Shown here: one piece after another, positions 34,870 through 43,879 of the stretch | How the letters are laid out: each line of letters begins with the position of its first letter | Numbering within the stretch: position 1 is the stretch's first letter | From: Pyxidicoccus xibeiensis | GTDB taxonomy: Bacteria > Myxococcota > Myxococcia > Myxococcales > Myxococcaceae | NCBI RefSeq assembly: GCF_024198175.1 | Contig: NZ_JAJVKV010000004.1 | Coordinates: 682,001 to 746,000, forward strand | DNA: 64,000 nt | Reading direction: 5' to 3' | Translations under genes and position numbers: made by a program | The notes under the pieces: generated by a model | Told to the model about the DNA's origin: nothing | Databases searched by the model: none | What the model saw: only the letters and a program-made list of their open reading frames with translations

Positions 34870-34906
34870 CGAGCGGCGCCAGCCTCCAGCAAGGCGTGGG
34901 CGCTCT

Positions 34907-34982
34907 GCCCGCTTGCGGCGGCGAACCCTCCTGCCACGCCTGGACCGGCGAGGCATGCTCACTCCGCCCGCTTGCGGCGGCG
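34907..34982. repeat. 17-bp direct repeat at convergent gene ends
   Basis: GCCCGCTTGCGGCGGCG occurs at 34907-34923 (intergenic) and 34966-34982 (last codons of the Crp-like gene, encoding its RRRKRA tail). The repeat unit is 59 bp apart. Possibly a small duplication of the gene end; no terminator hairpin is evident between the two convergent genes. Confidence 0.5.
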
Positions 34983-35546
34983 CGACATGATGCGGCTCAG
35001 CGCCACCTCGGTGATGCCCAGGTAGGCCGCCACGTCGCGCTGGGGCACGCGCCCCTTAAGGTGCGGGTGCTCATCCCAGAACCGGTCCAGGCGCTCCTCG
35101 GCGGACAGGTCGAGGAACTCCTGCTCGCGGCGCTCCTTGAGGATGAAGTGCCGCTCCGCCACCCGGCGCGCCAGCCGCTCCCAGCACACATGGCCCTGCT
35201 CGAGCGCCTGGAGGTCGCGGGCCTGGAACACCAGCACGCGGCTCGGCTCGAGCGCTTCGATGGAGGTCATCGACGGCAGGCGCTGCAGCATCTCCGCGTA
35301 GGCGCCAATCAGCTCGTGCTCGGCGCGGAAGGCCTTGATGGACTCTCCGCCGCGCGCCGACACGCGCACGGCGCGGAACACGCCCTGGAGCACCACGGCG
35401 ACGCGGTCCGGCGGGTCTCCCGGCCGCAGGAACAGCTCCCGCTTCGCGAGCGCCTGCTCCCTCGCCACCGCCTCGGCCTTCTCCCACTCCTCGGGAGGGA
35501 TGGGGGCCACGGTGCAGAGGTGCTCGAAGAACTTCGGGAAGCGCAT
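34959..35546 (-). CDS. Crp/Fnr-family cyclic-nucleotide-binding regulator
   Basis: 195 residues from ATG at 35546. The N-terminal cNMP-binding beta-roll runs about 25-115 (LFLRPGDPPDRVAVVLQGVFRAV, ESIKAFRAEHELIGAYAEML). A C-terminal HTH carries RDVAAYLGITEVALSRIMSRRR. The HTH is short, the form seen in the small Crp-like regulators of Bacteroidetes and myxobacteria. It is divergent from the sterol desaturase-like gene across 63-69 bp, with TTGACC at about 35567 between them, and could control that gene. Confidence 0.85.
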   Translation of the reverse strand: MRFPKFFEHLCTVAPIPPEEWEKAEAVAREQALAKRELFLRPGDPPDRVAVVLQGVFRAVRVSARGGESIKAFRAEHELIGAYAEMLQRLPSMTSIEALEPSRVLVFQARDLQALEQGHVCWERLARRVAERHFILKERREQEFLDLSAEERLDRFWDEHPHLKGRVPQRDVAAYLGITEVALSRIMSRRRKRAE

Positions 35547-35615
35547 GGGGGTAGGGGCCTCGGGGTTGACCCAGGTTAAGGCGGCGGCCGTGCCGGGTGC
35601 CATACACCCGTGGGC

Positions 35616-36863
35616 ATGTCCATCAACGTCTACGCGGTGGCCACGCCCTTCGTCATCGTCCTGGCCCTGGCGGAGTTCGCGTACTGCGTGGTGCGCCGCA
35701 ATGGCTACTACAGCTTCCAGGACTCCATCGCGAGCATGGGCACCGCGGTGATGAACCAGTGCGTCAACGTGGCGGTGGCGCTGCTGGTGCTGCCCCTCTT
35801 CACGCAGCTGGGCCAGCTGGCGCCGTGGAAGCTCGACGTGTCCTCGCCGCTGGCGCTGGTGGGCCTCTTCCTGGGCGTCGACTTCCTCTTCTACTGGTTC
35901 CACCGCTTCGGCCACCGGACGAACATCGGCTGGGCGGCGCACTCCCCGCACCACTCCACGGAGGAGCTCAACTACGCGGTGGCCCTGCGGGCGAGCGTGA
36001 CGCAGCGCCTCTTCTCGTTCCTCTTCTACTGGCCGCTGGTGGTGGTGGGCTTCCCGCCGGAGGCGGTGCTGGCGATGGTGGCCTTCCACCTGGTGCTGCA
36101 GTTCATCCCGCACACCCGCGTCATCCCGAAGCTGCCCCGGTGGGTGGAGTCCTGGCTGAACACGCCGTCGCACCACCGCGTGCACCACGCGCGCAACGAC
36201 GCGTACATCGACAAGAACTACGCGGGCTTCCTCATCATCTGGGACCGGCTGTTCGGCACCTTCGCGGAGGAGAAGGAGCCCTGCTCCTATGGCCTCACCA
36301 CTCCGGCGAACACCTGGGACCCCACGGTCATCAACTTCCAGGCGTGGGGCCGGCTCGTGGGCGATGCGGTGGCGACGCGGAGCGGGTGGGACCGGCTGCG
36401 CATCTGGGTGATGCCCACGGGCTGGCGGCCCGCGGACCTGCCGCCGCGCTCGCTCGGGTACTGGAAGCAGGATGGCGTGGAGGTGAAGTTCAGCTCCACG
36501 GAGCTGCCCGGCATCCGCGGCTACCTCATCTTCCAGCTGTTCGCGTCGATGCCGTTCATGCTGCTGGTGAGCCACCATGCCTCGCCACTGTCGGGCTGGC
36601 GGAAGGTGGCGCTGAGCCTGCTGCTCTGGGCAATGGCGACCGCCTGGAGCGGGATGCTGGAGTCGAAGCGCTGGAGCCTGCCGCTGGAGCTGGCGCGGGT
36701 GCTCGCCATGGGCGTGGCGGTGACGCTGTGGCTCGTCCAGGCCGGAGCGCCCCAGGCGTGGAGCGCGCTCACCGCGGCGTGGCTGCTCGTGTCGCTCACC
36801 TGGCTGCTGGCGGCGCGCGGTGGGGCCCGGAGCAACCCACCAGTGGCCCACGGCTCGCGCTGA
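35616..36863 (+). CDS. Sterol desaturase/fatty acid hydroxylase family membrane protein
   Basis: Di-iron integral membrane oxygenase, 415 residues (GTG at 35610 is a possible earlier start). About four N-terminal helices, then the His clusters of the family: HRFGH (about 98-102), HSPHHS (about 111-116) and HHRVHHARN near 190. C-terminal ~130 residues add further membrane helices (about 305-405), which is longer than simple C-5 sterol desaturases and resembles alkylglycerol monooxygenase-like proteins. Substrate is likely a lipid; ether-lipid cleavage is possible given the similarity (inference). Confidence 0.85.
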   Translation: MSINVYAVATPFVIVLALAEFAYCVVRRNGYYSFQDSIASMGTAVMNQCVNVAVALLVLPLFTQLGQLAPWKLDVSSPLALVGLFLGVDFLFYWFHRFGHRTNIGWAAHSPHHSTEELNYAVALRASVTQRLFSFLFYWPLVVVGFPPEAVLAMVAFHLVLQFIPHTRVIPKLPRWVESWLNTPSHHRVHHARNDAYIDKNYAGFLIIWDRLFGTFAEEKEPCSYGLTTPANTWDPTVINFQAWGRLVGDAVATRSGWDRLRIWVMPTGWRPADLPPRSLGYWKQDGVEVKFSSTELPGIRGYLIFQLFASMPFMLLVSHHASPLSGWRKVALSLLLWAMATAWSGMLESKRWSLPLELARVLAMGVAVTLWLVQAGAPQAWSALTAAWLLVSLTWLLAARGGARSNPPVAHGSR

Positions 36864-36986
36864 AGCACATCAGGCGGGCCGCCGGAGCATGAGGGGCCAA
36901 TGACGCCCAGCCCCGGGTCCGTCACCAGGAGGGGCGCGGGCCGGACGGCGACTCGCCCTTCCCAGGCAGGAACGTGGCGGTCCGCA

Positions 36987-38231
36987 TCAGGCCACCTCCC
37001 CGACGGGTGCGGCCTCCCCGGTCCGCACCAGCTCCCAGGTCGAAAAAGGGTCCTTCATCCGGGCCCAGCGCACCGGCCCGCGCGCCAGCTCCTCGGGGGT
37101 CAGCAGGCACGCCTCGAGCTGCCGCGCCATCTCCTCATGGTCCGCGTCCTGGGTGATGAACACGATTTCCTGCCGCCGGTCGCCATGCGGGCCCACCGTC
37201 TCGCGCTCGATTTCGGCGCGGGCCTCGGCGTCCTCCGGCCACTCGGAGCGGGGCACCGCCGCCCACCACAGGCCACCGGGCTCGAAGCTGGACGCGCCTC
37301 CCGCCTGCGCCCAGAGCCCGGCGATGTCGTTGCGCGTGGCGAGCCAGAAGAACCCCTTGGAGCGCAGCACGCCCTTCCAGCTCCCCTGGATGAAGCGCCA
37401 CAGGCGCGCGGGGTGGAAGGGCACGCGGCCGCGGAAGACGAAGCTGCGGATGCCGTACTCCTCCGTCTCCGGCACGTGCTCGCCCCGCAGCTCCTTGAGC
37501 CAGCCGGGAGCCTTCTGGGCCCGCTCGAAGTCGAAGCGGCCGGTGTTCAGCACCGCGGCGAGCGGCACGCGCCCCCGCTCCGCCGTGACGAGGTGCGCCT
37601 CGGGGTTGAGCCTGCGCAGCACCTCCGCCAGACGGCCCTGCTCCCCGGCGGAGACGAGGTCCGTCTTGTTGAGCACCAGCACGTCGGCGAACTCGACCTG
37701 CTCCACGAGCAGGTCCACCACGGTGCGCTCGTCCTCTTCCGCCGCGGCCAGGCCACGGTCCGCGAGCCCGTCCGCCGCCTCCCAGTCCTTCAGGAAGTTG
37801 AAGGCGTCCACCACCGTCACCAGGGTGTCCAGCCGGGCCACGTCCGACAGGCCGTGACCGGACTCATCCGCGAAGGTGAACGTCTCCGCGACGGGCAGCG
37901 GCTCGGAGATGCCGGTGGACTCGATGAGGAGGTAGTCGAACCGCCCTTCCCGCGCGAGCCGGGCCACCTCCCGGAGCAGGTCCTCTCGCAGCGTGCAGCA
38001 GATGCAGCCGTTGGACAGTTCCACCAGCTTCTCGTCCACGCGGCTCAGCGCGGCGCCGCCGCTCACGAGCTTCGCGTCGATGTTCACCTCGCTCATGTCA
38101 TTGACGATGACCGCCACCCGCAGCCCCTCGCGGTTGTGGAGGACGTGGTTGAGGAGCGTCGTCTTCCCCGCGCCCAGGAAGCCGGAGAGGACGGTGACGG
38201 GCAGCCGGGAGGCAGTGGCTGGCCCGGTCAT
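36987..38231 (-). CDS. COG0523 metal-chaperone GTPase (CobW/ZigA/ZagA group)
   Basis: G3E GTPase that delivers metal, usually zinc, to client proteins under starvation. ATG at 38231. Walker [10 protein letters not shown] at 17-25; the metal-binding CxCC motif ([11 protein letters not shown], Cys 76-79) that defines the family; IESTG (about 103) as switch/Walker B; NKTD for guanine recognition. The CobW_C domain occupies the last ~110 residues ([20 protein letters not shown]...). 414 residues. The best copy of the 17-bp palindrome lies 115 bp upstream, as expected for a Zur-controlled gene. Lack of a His-rich loop distinguishes it from CobW proper. Confidence 0.9.
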   Translation of the reverse strand: MTGPATASRLPVTVLSGFLGAGKTTLLNHVLHNREGLRVAVIVNDMSEVNIDAKLVSGGAALSRVDEKLVELSNGCICCTLREDLLREVARLAREGRFDYLLIESTGISEPLPVAETFTFADESGHGLSDVARLDTLVTVVDAFNFLKDWEAADGLADRGLAAAEEDERTVVDLLVEQVEFADVLVLNKTDLVSAGEQGRLAEVLRRLNPEAHLVTAERGRVPLAAVLNTGRFDFERAQKAPGWLKELRGEHVPETEEYGIRSFVFRGRVPFHPARLWRFIQGSWKGVLRSKGFFWLATRNDIAGLWAQAGGASSFEPGGLWWAAVPRSEWPEDAEARAEIERETVGPHGDRRQEIVFITQDADHEEMARQLEACLLTPEELARGPVRWARMKDPFSTWELVRTGEAAPVGEVA

Positions 38232-38345
38232 GGCCTGCCTCCATGGCAGGCCGCCGAAGAGGCAGGCGAACTGAAGGTGTGGCGAACCCCGGGCATGGCG
38301 TGACTCCCTTCCTGACGCCACCCTCATGCTCCCACCCAGCCACTT

Positions 38346-38362
38346 ATGCAACTCAATTGCAT
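38346..38362. promoter_or_regulatory. Perfect Fur-family-like operator (ATGCAA-N5-TTGCAT)
   Basis: ATGCAACTCAATTGCAT is the only copy in which both arms are perfect. It is flanked by TT and AT in an AT-rich patch and lies 115 bp before the COG0523 start. Together with the sites at 22648, 24228, 24977 and 42122 it defines the shared element. The remaining 248-bp gap here holds no supported gene. Confidence 0.75.
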
Positions 38363-38479
38363 ATACGACCATGGGGTGATGGACTGGCGGCTCCGTCCAG
38401 CGGAGGAGGAAGAGCTCCTCGAGCGCACCGCCACCATGGCACTGGGAGCGAGCCGGACCTTCGAGCTGTGACGGCGAAG

Positions 38480-39325
38480 CTAACCGCCGGTGGACGGGGA
38501 AGGCTCCCACGCTCCCGCGAAGGCGGTGTAGCGCCGCACGTTGACGGACAGGGCGCGGTGCACCTGCGTCTCCGGCGTCACGTCCACGGCGCCGCCACCG
38601 GGAGGCACCGTCAGCCGGTCGAAGTGCGCGCCCTCGAACCACCGGTGCGGCTGCACCTCCACGACGAAGAGGCCGTCGTCGTCGAGCTCCGCCTCGATGG
38701 GCACGAAGTCCACGCGCTGCAGCTCCACCGGAGGGGGGAAGTCCAGCGCGACGCGGAACGGGACGCGCTGCTCCTGCCGGAAGGCCGTGCCCTCCAGCAC
38801 CACCGAGCGCCCATTCAGCGGCGCGGCCTCGGCCCCCAGCGCCCGGGACGGAGGCTGGAGCAGCAGCGAGAAGGAGCGCGCCAGCCCGGCGATTCCAGGC
38901 GAGCGCCCCAGCACGCGCGCCGCGCCGCCCTCCGCCAGCAAGTCGAACACCACCTCGCGGTCCCACTCGCCCAGCACCCGGCCCCCGGAGAAGAAGTCCC
39001 CTTCGTGGGCGTGCGCGGTGGGCAGGAGCCACCCGCCCAGCCGTCGCAGCGCGGCCTGGGGCTGCTGGAGGGGCGACGCGTTCTCGAAGAGGTAGATGGG
39101 CCCCAGCACCATGAGCCCCGACGACAGCCGCACGCGCCAGCCGGTGTCGGTGATGAACTCTCCGGGCACCGTCTCGCCGGGTGCGAGCGCGGTGCGCAGC
39201 CCCATCTGGAAGGTGATTCCACGGCCTCCGGTGCCGGACAGGCCGCAGGCGGCACCGCCGCCCAGGAGCGCCGAGCCCAGCATCAGCGTGAAGGCGCGCC
39301 GCGTGGTGCGCAGGGGAGACGTCAT
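38480..39325 (-). CDS. Tat-exported lipoprotein, probable partner of the TonB receptor
   Basis: 281 residues from ATG at 39325, overlapping the receptor stop by 4 bp (ATGA). The signal has a twin-arginine motif (TTRRAFTL) followed by a lipobox ([11 protein letters not shown]), so export through Tat before lipidation is likely, suggesting a folded or metal-loaded protein. The mature region is beta-rich with a notable [11 protein letters not shown] (about residue 95), which could bind metal. No named domain. Co-expression with a TonB receptor and MbnP-like protein points to metal acquisition (inference). Confidence 0.65.
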   Translation of the reverse strand: MTSPLRTTRRAFTLMLGSALLGGGAACGLSGTGGRGITFQMGLRTALAPGETVPGEFITDTGWRVRLSSGLMVLGPIYLFENASPLQQPQAALRRLGGWLLPTAHAHEGDFFSGGRVLGEWDREVVFDLLAEGGAARVLGRSPGIAGLARSFSLLLQPPSRALGAEAAPLNGRSVVLEGTAFRQEQRVPFRVALDFPPPVELQRVDFVPIEAELDDDGLFVVEVQPHRWFEGAHFDRLTVPPGGGAVDVTPETQVHRALSVNVRRYTAFAGAWEPSPSTGG

Positions 39326-42030
39326 GGCGAGTCCTCCTGGAGGTCCAGGTACACGGTGAGGGTGCCCGTGAAGGTGCGCGGGGCTCCGGCGGAGAAGTGC
39401 CGCGTGGCCAGCAGCGACGCGGGCGCGTCCGGGCCGCGGAAGTTGGAGACGTAGTTGAACTCCGTCTCGCGCCAGCGGGTGTCCAGCAGGTTCTCCACCT
39501 GCACGCCCAGCTCCAGCGCCTTCCAGCTCGCACGGGTGGCGATGTCGAAGAGGAAGACGGAATCGCTGTAGCGGTCCAGCGGAAGCGGCCGGGGGCCGAT
39601 GGCGCTGTGCCCCACCGCCACGTTCCACCCCAGCCGCTCGCCCGCCACGGTGGCGGTGCCACGCAGCGAGGCGTCCACGCGGCCCAGCAGCTCGGGGATG
39701 TACGGCATCACCGCGCCGTCCCACAGCTTCCACGCCGAGGCCCCCGGCGTGGGCAGCGTGGCGCGGGCCCAGGCCAGTGACGCCTGCACGTCCAGCCGCT
39801 CGCGCCACGTCGCTCGCGCGGTGACGAAGGCGCCCAGCCGCTGCGACGCGCCGATGGGCTGGTTGCGGCCGAGCCGCTCGTCGAAGACGAAGTCCTGCGA
39901 CACGCGGGTGGCGAAGACGGCGCCGCGCGCCTCCAGCGCATACGGCCGGCCCTCACCCTCCAGCCGCCACCCCAGCCCCGTCTCGCCCGAGGCGACGCGG
40001 GCGTACGGCGCCAGCTCCGCGTCGGACAGCGCGGCCGCGTCACTGGAGCGCGCCCCCAGGCCGGCGCTGGTGAGCCAGGTGAGGCGGGGTGACAGCCGCA
40101 CCTCCACGCTGCCGCGCGGGCTGGCGAAGAAGCCGTACGCCTCCAGGGACTCCTCGGGGATGCGCGGGCCGTCCCGGTCCACGGTGGGGCGGTTCTGGTC
40201 GTCCACGCCGAAGAGGAAGGTGTCCAGCCGCACGCCGCCGCGCAGGGTGAGCCAGGGGAGCGGCGCCGCGCGCAGGGAGCCGTACGCGCCCAGGTGGGTG
40301 GTGCGCACCTGGTTGTCGAACAGCGTGGTGTAGGGCGCGCCACCGCTGTCCCGCAGCCGGCGCGAGCGCGTGCGCACGTCGTCGAAGCGGGCCACATAGC
40401 CCAGCTCCAGCGGCTGCGCCTGCCCGAGCAGGGTGAGGCCCGGGGTGTAGCGCCCGCGCAGGCCCACGGTGGAGCCCTGGTAGTAGCCCTCCGTGTTGTC
40501 GCCGCGCTGCGCTTCCTCGCCGGGCGGGGAGTCCTGGAGGAAGCCGGTGAAGTTGTCGCGGATGCGCATCTGCCGGAGGACGACATAGCCCTGCTGCACG
40601 AGGCGCCCGCCCCGCTTCAGGCGTGCCTGGAGCTCGGCGGAGAGGATGTGGCGCTGGCCCGCGCCGCCCTGGTTGGCGTCGTAGAGGCAGAAGAACTGCG
40701 AGTCCGCGTCCGGCTCACACGGCAGCCGCGAGTCCACCACGTCCGTCTCCCGCACCACCCCCGCGGAGGAGAAGCGCGCGCCGTAGCTGGTGCCGAACAG
40801 GCGCAGCCGCGTCTCTTCACCCAGCTTGAGCTCCACCTGCGCCATGGCGCCCGCGTTCGCATGGGCGCGGTTGGGGCCGTAGCCATGGCCCTGGCGCAGC
40901 AGCAGCCCCACGAAGGTGGCGTCGCTGGACTCGGGCGGCCCCCACAGCAGGGCCAGCCGGCGGGTCGCGAAGCTGCCGTAGGCGACGGAGGCCGTGAGGC
41001 CACGGCGCGCGAGGCCGAGCTGGTACTCGACGGTACCGGCGACGCCGAAGTCCCCCTGGGACGGGTCATAGGGGCCCTCCGTGACGCGCAGGGCCTCCAC
41101 CAGCTCCGGGATGATGAAGTAGGTGTCCGCGTAGCCGTGGCCGTGCGAATGGGAGACCTCGTTGAGGGGCACGCCGTTGAGGCGCAGCTCCACGTCCTTG
41201 CCCTCGCCCGCGTCGAAGCCCCGGATGAAGATGGTCTCCGCGTGGCCCTCGCCGCCGTGGTTGGCCAGCATGACGCCGGGCGCCAGCAGCATCAGGTCCG
41301 ACGCCGAGTCGCGCGGCACGTCCGCGAGCTGACCCACCGGAATATGGAAGTCCCCCACGGCGACTGGCGGCGGCGCGCTCGCGGTGCCGCGCACGGTGGT
41401 GGAGAACTCCGGCCCGGTCCCCGCGTCCGGCGCATTGGCCGGTGAGGCCTCCCCTGCCGCACCGGACGCCGACGCGGCTGCGCCAGCGCGCGCGGGGCCC
41501 GCCTCCGCGCCGGGCACTCCGCCCTCGGGCGTCCCCGCGCCTTCTGCGCGTGCGGCCCCCTCGTCCGCGGAGGACGGGCCGTCCTCCAGCATCGACTCCC
41601 CCTGCGCCGTCGCGGCAGGTGCCTGCCCCACCACCGGCGGTGCATGCCCGCCATGCACCTCCAGCCCCCGCCCGCCCCCGGCCGCGACCTCCTCCAGGTG
41701 GTGCCCATGCACCGGCGGCACGAAGGTGACGGGAATGTCCGCCCGCACCTCGATGGGCTCCGCGCCGCGCCGGGCCGGCTGGAACCGCCACCGCACGGCG
41801 GCGCCCATGGCGGCCCGGTCGAAGTTCACGCCCGCCGTCTGCCGCACCTCCACGTGCGACACCTCGCCCGCCGCGTCGATGGTGACGCGCAGCAGCACGG
41901 TGGCGGGCACTTCTGGAGGATGCACATGCGCGGGCAGCACCGGAGGCGGCGCCTCCAGCGGCACAGGCGGCGTCACGGGCACTTCGGCCGTGGCGCTCAG
42001 CACACAGAGCACCAGCGTCGGAATCCACAC
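39322..42030 (-). CDS. TonB-dependent receptor with fused TonB-like domain and His-rich linker
   Basis: Outer-membrane importer. GTG at 42030 is preferred to 42093 because AGAGAGG sits 9 bp upstream and a signal peptide follows ([17 protein letters not shown]). Layout: TonB C-terminal-like domain (about 35-110, [20 protein letters not shown]...WRFQPARRG), then a His/Ala/Gly linker with VHGHHLEEV and EVHGGHAPP. The plug (about 225-340) contains [17 protein letters not shown] and [13 protein letters not shown]. The 22-strand barrel continues to the C-terminal aromatic-rich end. 902 residues. The His clusters facing the periplasm and plug fit a Zn/Cu/Ni-type ligand. Shares the 42122-42138 operator region with the divergent MbnP-like gene. 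Confidence 0.88.
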   Translation of the reverse strand: MWIPTLVLCVLSATAEVPVTPPVPLEAPPPVLPAHVHPPEVPATVLLRVTIDAAGEVSHVEVRQTAGVNFDRAAMGAAVRWRFQPARRGAEPIEVRADIPVTFVPPVHGHHLEEVAAGGGRGLEVHGGHAPPVVGQAPAATAQGESMLEDGPSSADEGAARAEGAGTPEGGVPGAEAGPARAGAAASASGAAGEASPANAPDAGTGPEFSTTVRGTASAPPPVAVGDFHIPVGQLADVPRDSASDLMLLAPGVMLANHGGEGHAETIFIRGFDAGEGKDVELRLNGVPLNEVSHSHGHGYADTYFIIPELVEALRVTEGPYDPSQGDFGVAGTVEYQLGLARRGLTASVAYGSFATRRLALLWGPPESSDATFVGLLLRQGHGYGPNRAHANAGAMAQVELKLGEETRLRLFGTSYGARFSSAGVVRETDVVDSRLPCEPDADSQFFCLYDANQGGAGQRHILSAELQARLKRGGRLVQQGYVVLRQMRIRDNFTGFLQDSPPGEEAQRGDNTEGYYQGSTVGLRGRYTPGLTLLGQAQPLELGYVARFDDVRTRSRRLRDSGGAPYTTLFDNQVRTTHLGAYGSLRAAPLPWLTLRGGVRLDTFLFGVDDQNRPTVDRDGPRIPEESLEAYGFFASPRGSVEVRLSPRLTWLTSAGLGARSSDAAALSDAELAPYARVASGETGLGWRLEGEGRPYALEARGAVFATRVSQDFVFDERLGRNQPIGASQRLGAFVTARATWRERLDVQASLAWARATLPTPGASAWKLWDGAVMPYIPELLGRVDASLRGTATVAGERLGWNVAVGHSAIGPRPLPLDRYSDSVFLFDIATRASWKALELGVQVENLLDTRWRETEFNYVSNFRGPDAPASLLATRHFSAGAPRTFTGTLTVYLDLQEDSP

Positions 42031-42121
42031 GGGTGATGACCTCTCTTGGGACGGCAGTCCCCGGACGGAAACGGCCGCCCGGGGAGCTTCCACCCATCAG
42101 ATACACCACCCACCCATTGAC

Positions 42122-42138
42122 TCGCAACGAAGTTGCAT
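42122..42138. promoter_or_regulatory. Fur-family-like operator box between receptor and MbnP-like gene
   Basis: TCGCAACGAAGTTGCAT, 10 of 12 arm positions match ATGCAA-N5-TTGCAT. It is 15 bp before the MbnP-like start and 92 bp before the receptor start, well placed to repress both divergent promoters. A second TTGCAT half-site lies at 42150-42155. Confidence 0.65.
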
Positions 42139-42153
42139 TTACTCAGCGGTTGC

Positions 42154-43044
42154 ATGAAGACCTCGCGGCGGAACCAACGGATGGGAGCATGCGCGGCGCT
42201 GCTGGCGTGGGCGCTGCTGGGCACGGCGGCCTGTGACAACGTGGCCACCGGCGACGTGAAGGTGACGATGAGCGGCGGAGACCGCACCCAGCGGGGCCTG
42301 CCGGACACCCTCTTCCAGGACGGCTGGTCGGTGCAGTTCACCCGCTACCTGGTGTCCCTGGGGGACCTCACCCTCACGTCCGCGTCCGGCGAGGTGCGCA
42401 CCAGCGACAGGCACGTGCTGGTGGACGTGCAGAAGGGCGACATCCCCCTGACGGAGCTGAAGGGACTGCCCGCGGGCCGCTGGGACGTGGGCTTCCGCGT
42501 CAGCCCTCCCAGGGAGGGCACCGAGCTGGCGGATGGCCAGGTGTCGGCGCAAGACGTGGCGATGATGCGCGAGCGGGGCTTCAGCTACTTCGTGGAGGGC
42601 CGCGCGGTGAAGGCCGGCGTGGGCGTGCTCACCTTCCGCATGGGCTTCCCGGTGGACACCCGCATGGAGGACTGCATCAACGGCGTGGACGGCACCCAGG
42701 GCATCGTCGTGCCGGAGGCCTCCGTGGCGGAGGCGGAGGTCACCATCCACGCCGAGCACATGTTCTATGACCGCCTGGGCACCCACAAGGGCGTGCAGCT
42801 GCGCTTCGACGCCATCGCCGCCACCGCCAACCCGGAAGGCCTCATCACCCCCGAGGGCCTCGCCTCGCAGCAGCTCACGGACCTGAAGGACGGCCGCGGC
42901 CAGGAGCTGCGGGACGCCCAGGGCCAGCCCGTCGTCTACCTGCCGGGCGCGTACGACGTGAGGACGCTCCAGGAGTTCATCACCCAGAGCATCGTCGACC
43001 AGGCGCACCTCAACGGTGGCGGCGTGTGCCTCGCCGTGAAGTGA
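42154..43044 (+). CDS. MbnP-like lipoprotein
   Basis: 296 residues from ATG at 42154, signal ending LLGTAAC. The core strands FTRYLVSLGDLTL, HVLVDVQKGD, GRWDVGFRVSPP and the later EVTIHAEHMFYDRL..QLRFDAIAA resemble the MbnP-like family, exported proteins first named from methanobactin (copper) loci and common beside TonB receptors. Conserved His in TIHAEH could bind metal. A Cys pair (DCINGV and VCLAVK) may form a disulfide. Divergent from the TonB receptor under a shared operator-like box. Family call is by pattern, not search. Confidence 0.6.
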   Translation: MKTSRRNQRMGACAALLAWALLGTAACDNVATGDVKVTMSGGDRTQRGLPDTLFQDGWSVQFTRYLVSLGDLTLTSASGEVRTSDRHVLVDVQKGDIPLTELKGLPAGRWDVGFRVSPPREGTELADGQVSAQDVAMMRERGFSYFVEGRAVKAGVGVLTFRMGFPVDTRMEDCINGVDGTQGIVVPEASVAEAEVTIHAEHMFYDRLGTHKGVQLRFDAIAATANPEGLITPEGLASQQLTDLKDGRGQELRDAQGQPVVYLPGAYDVRTLQEFITQSIVDQAHLNGGGVCLAVK

Positions 43045-43083
43045 GGCGCTGGGGGCCGGCAACGGGCACCCCATCCGGCGGCG

Positions 43084-43356
43084 CTATCGGCCCTCCGTCT
43101 CCACGCGCTTCACCACCAGCGCGCGCAGCCCCGGGTCCAGCTCGTAGGACACGATGGCGGCGGCGACGTGGACCTGGAACTCCTCCATCGCCTCCGAGGG
43201 GCTCACGTACTGGCGCAGCCCCACCGTCCGGGCCAGCCGGGCCAGCGTGCGCTCCACGCTCCCGCGCTGTCGCGACGGCAGTCGCTGGCACTGCGCCTGG
43301 GCCTCGGGGGTGAAGACGAGCCGGTAGGGGCCAGCTCCAGGATACGGGGGACTCAC
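43084..43356 (-). CDS. RelE-like small protein
   Basis: About 90 residues from GTG at 43356; the long frame upstream is a shadow of the opposite gene. The pattern YRLVFTPEAQAQCQRLPSRQR, then a helical stretch and the closing strands FQVHVAAAIVSYELD and LRALVVKRVE, is that of the ParE/RelE toxin fold. No antitoxin gene is adjacent. It is head-to-head with a similar protein at 43580, with 223 bp of non-coding DNA between them. Ribosome site not clear, so the start is uncertain. Confidence 0.55.
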   Translation of the reverse strand: MSPPYPGAGPYRLVFTPEAQAQCQRLPSRQRGSVERTLARLARTVGLRQYVSPSEAMEEFQVHVAAAIVSYELDPGLRALVVKRVETEGR

Positions 43357-43579
43357 GGGAGGACGCCAAGGTGCATGGGCGGGGTTGAAGGGCGCGGCTG
43401 CAAGCTCAGCCACGCCAGACCCCGGAGGCCCCCTTCCGGCCACGCGCCTCCACCCTTTGTACGCGACACCCACACAACGTGAAGCGCTGAACACTCGCCG
43501 CTGGCGGAATGCGGCTCGTGGCTGGCGGCACCACCCTGGAATGCCCAGTGTGGAACTGTCCCGAACCCGAGCCCCCTCC

Positions 43580-43867
43580 ATGCGCCGCAGCCGAATCTTC
43601 ATTGCCCAGTCAGCCGAATTCCAGCTCAAGCGACTGCCGCAGGATTCGCGCCTCCACATCGAGACGCACCTGGAGAACCTCGTCCTGGTGCTGGAGCAGG
43701 ACGCGCCCGAGGCCGTGCTCGCACGGCTGCCCCGTGAGGACGAGGGCTTCACCACCAACGTGGGCGGGGTCCGCATCTACTTCTCCGTGGACACCTCCCT
43801 GCGCGCGCTGACCGTGCAGCGCCTCGAGGTGCTGGAGCCGCCCCGGCGCGACGAGCCCACCGGGTAG
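43580..43867 (+). CDS. RelE-like small protein, paralogue of its divergent neighbour
   Basis: 95 residues from ATG at 43580 (ATG at 43541 is possible). It starts RIFIAQSAEFQLKRLPQDSR, has a central helix pair and ends GGVRIYFSVDTSLRALTVQRLEVLE, the same layout as the neighbour's RLVFTPEAQAQCQRLPSRQR ... LRALVVKRVE. RelE-like fold predicted; catalytic residues cannot be assigned. No antitoxin beside it, so it is either an orphan or a non-toxin user of the fold. Confidence 0.55.
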   Translation: MRRSRIFIAQSAEFQLKRLPQDSRLHIETHLENLVLVLEQDAPEAVLARLPREDEGFTTNVGGVRIYFSVDTSLRALTVQRLEVLEPPRRDEPTG

Positions 43868-43879
43868 CACCGCGCAACC

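Noticed and set aside
34983-36851. Extension of the Crp-like frame beyond 35546 through the desaturase gene
   Set aside because: Sequence upstream of the ATG at 35546 is His/Arg-rich shadow of the divergent desaturase gene and has no domain.
38379-38471. 30-codon open frame ([14 protein letters not shown]...) just after the perfect operator box
   Set aside because: No ribosome site, no recognisable family, and the flanking genes run the other way; could be a fragment, but I cannot support it as a gene.
38232-39662. Long N-terminal extension of the COG0523 frame upstream of 38231
   Set aside because: The extension is antisense to or out of frame with the Tat lipoprotein and receptor genes and crosses the operator box; the ATG at 38231 gives the standard family N-terminus.
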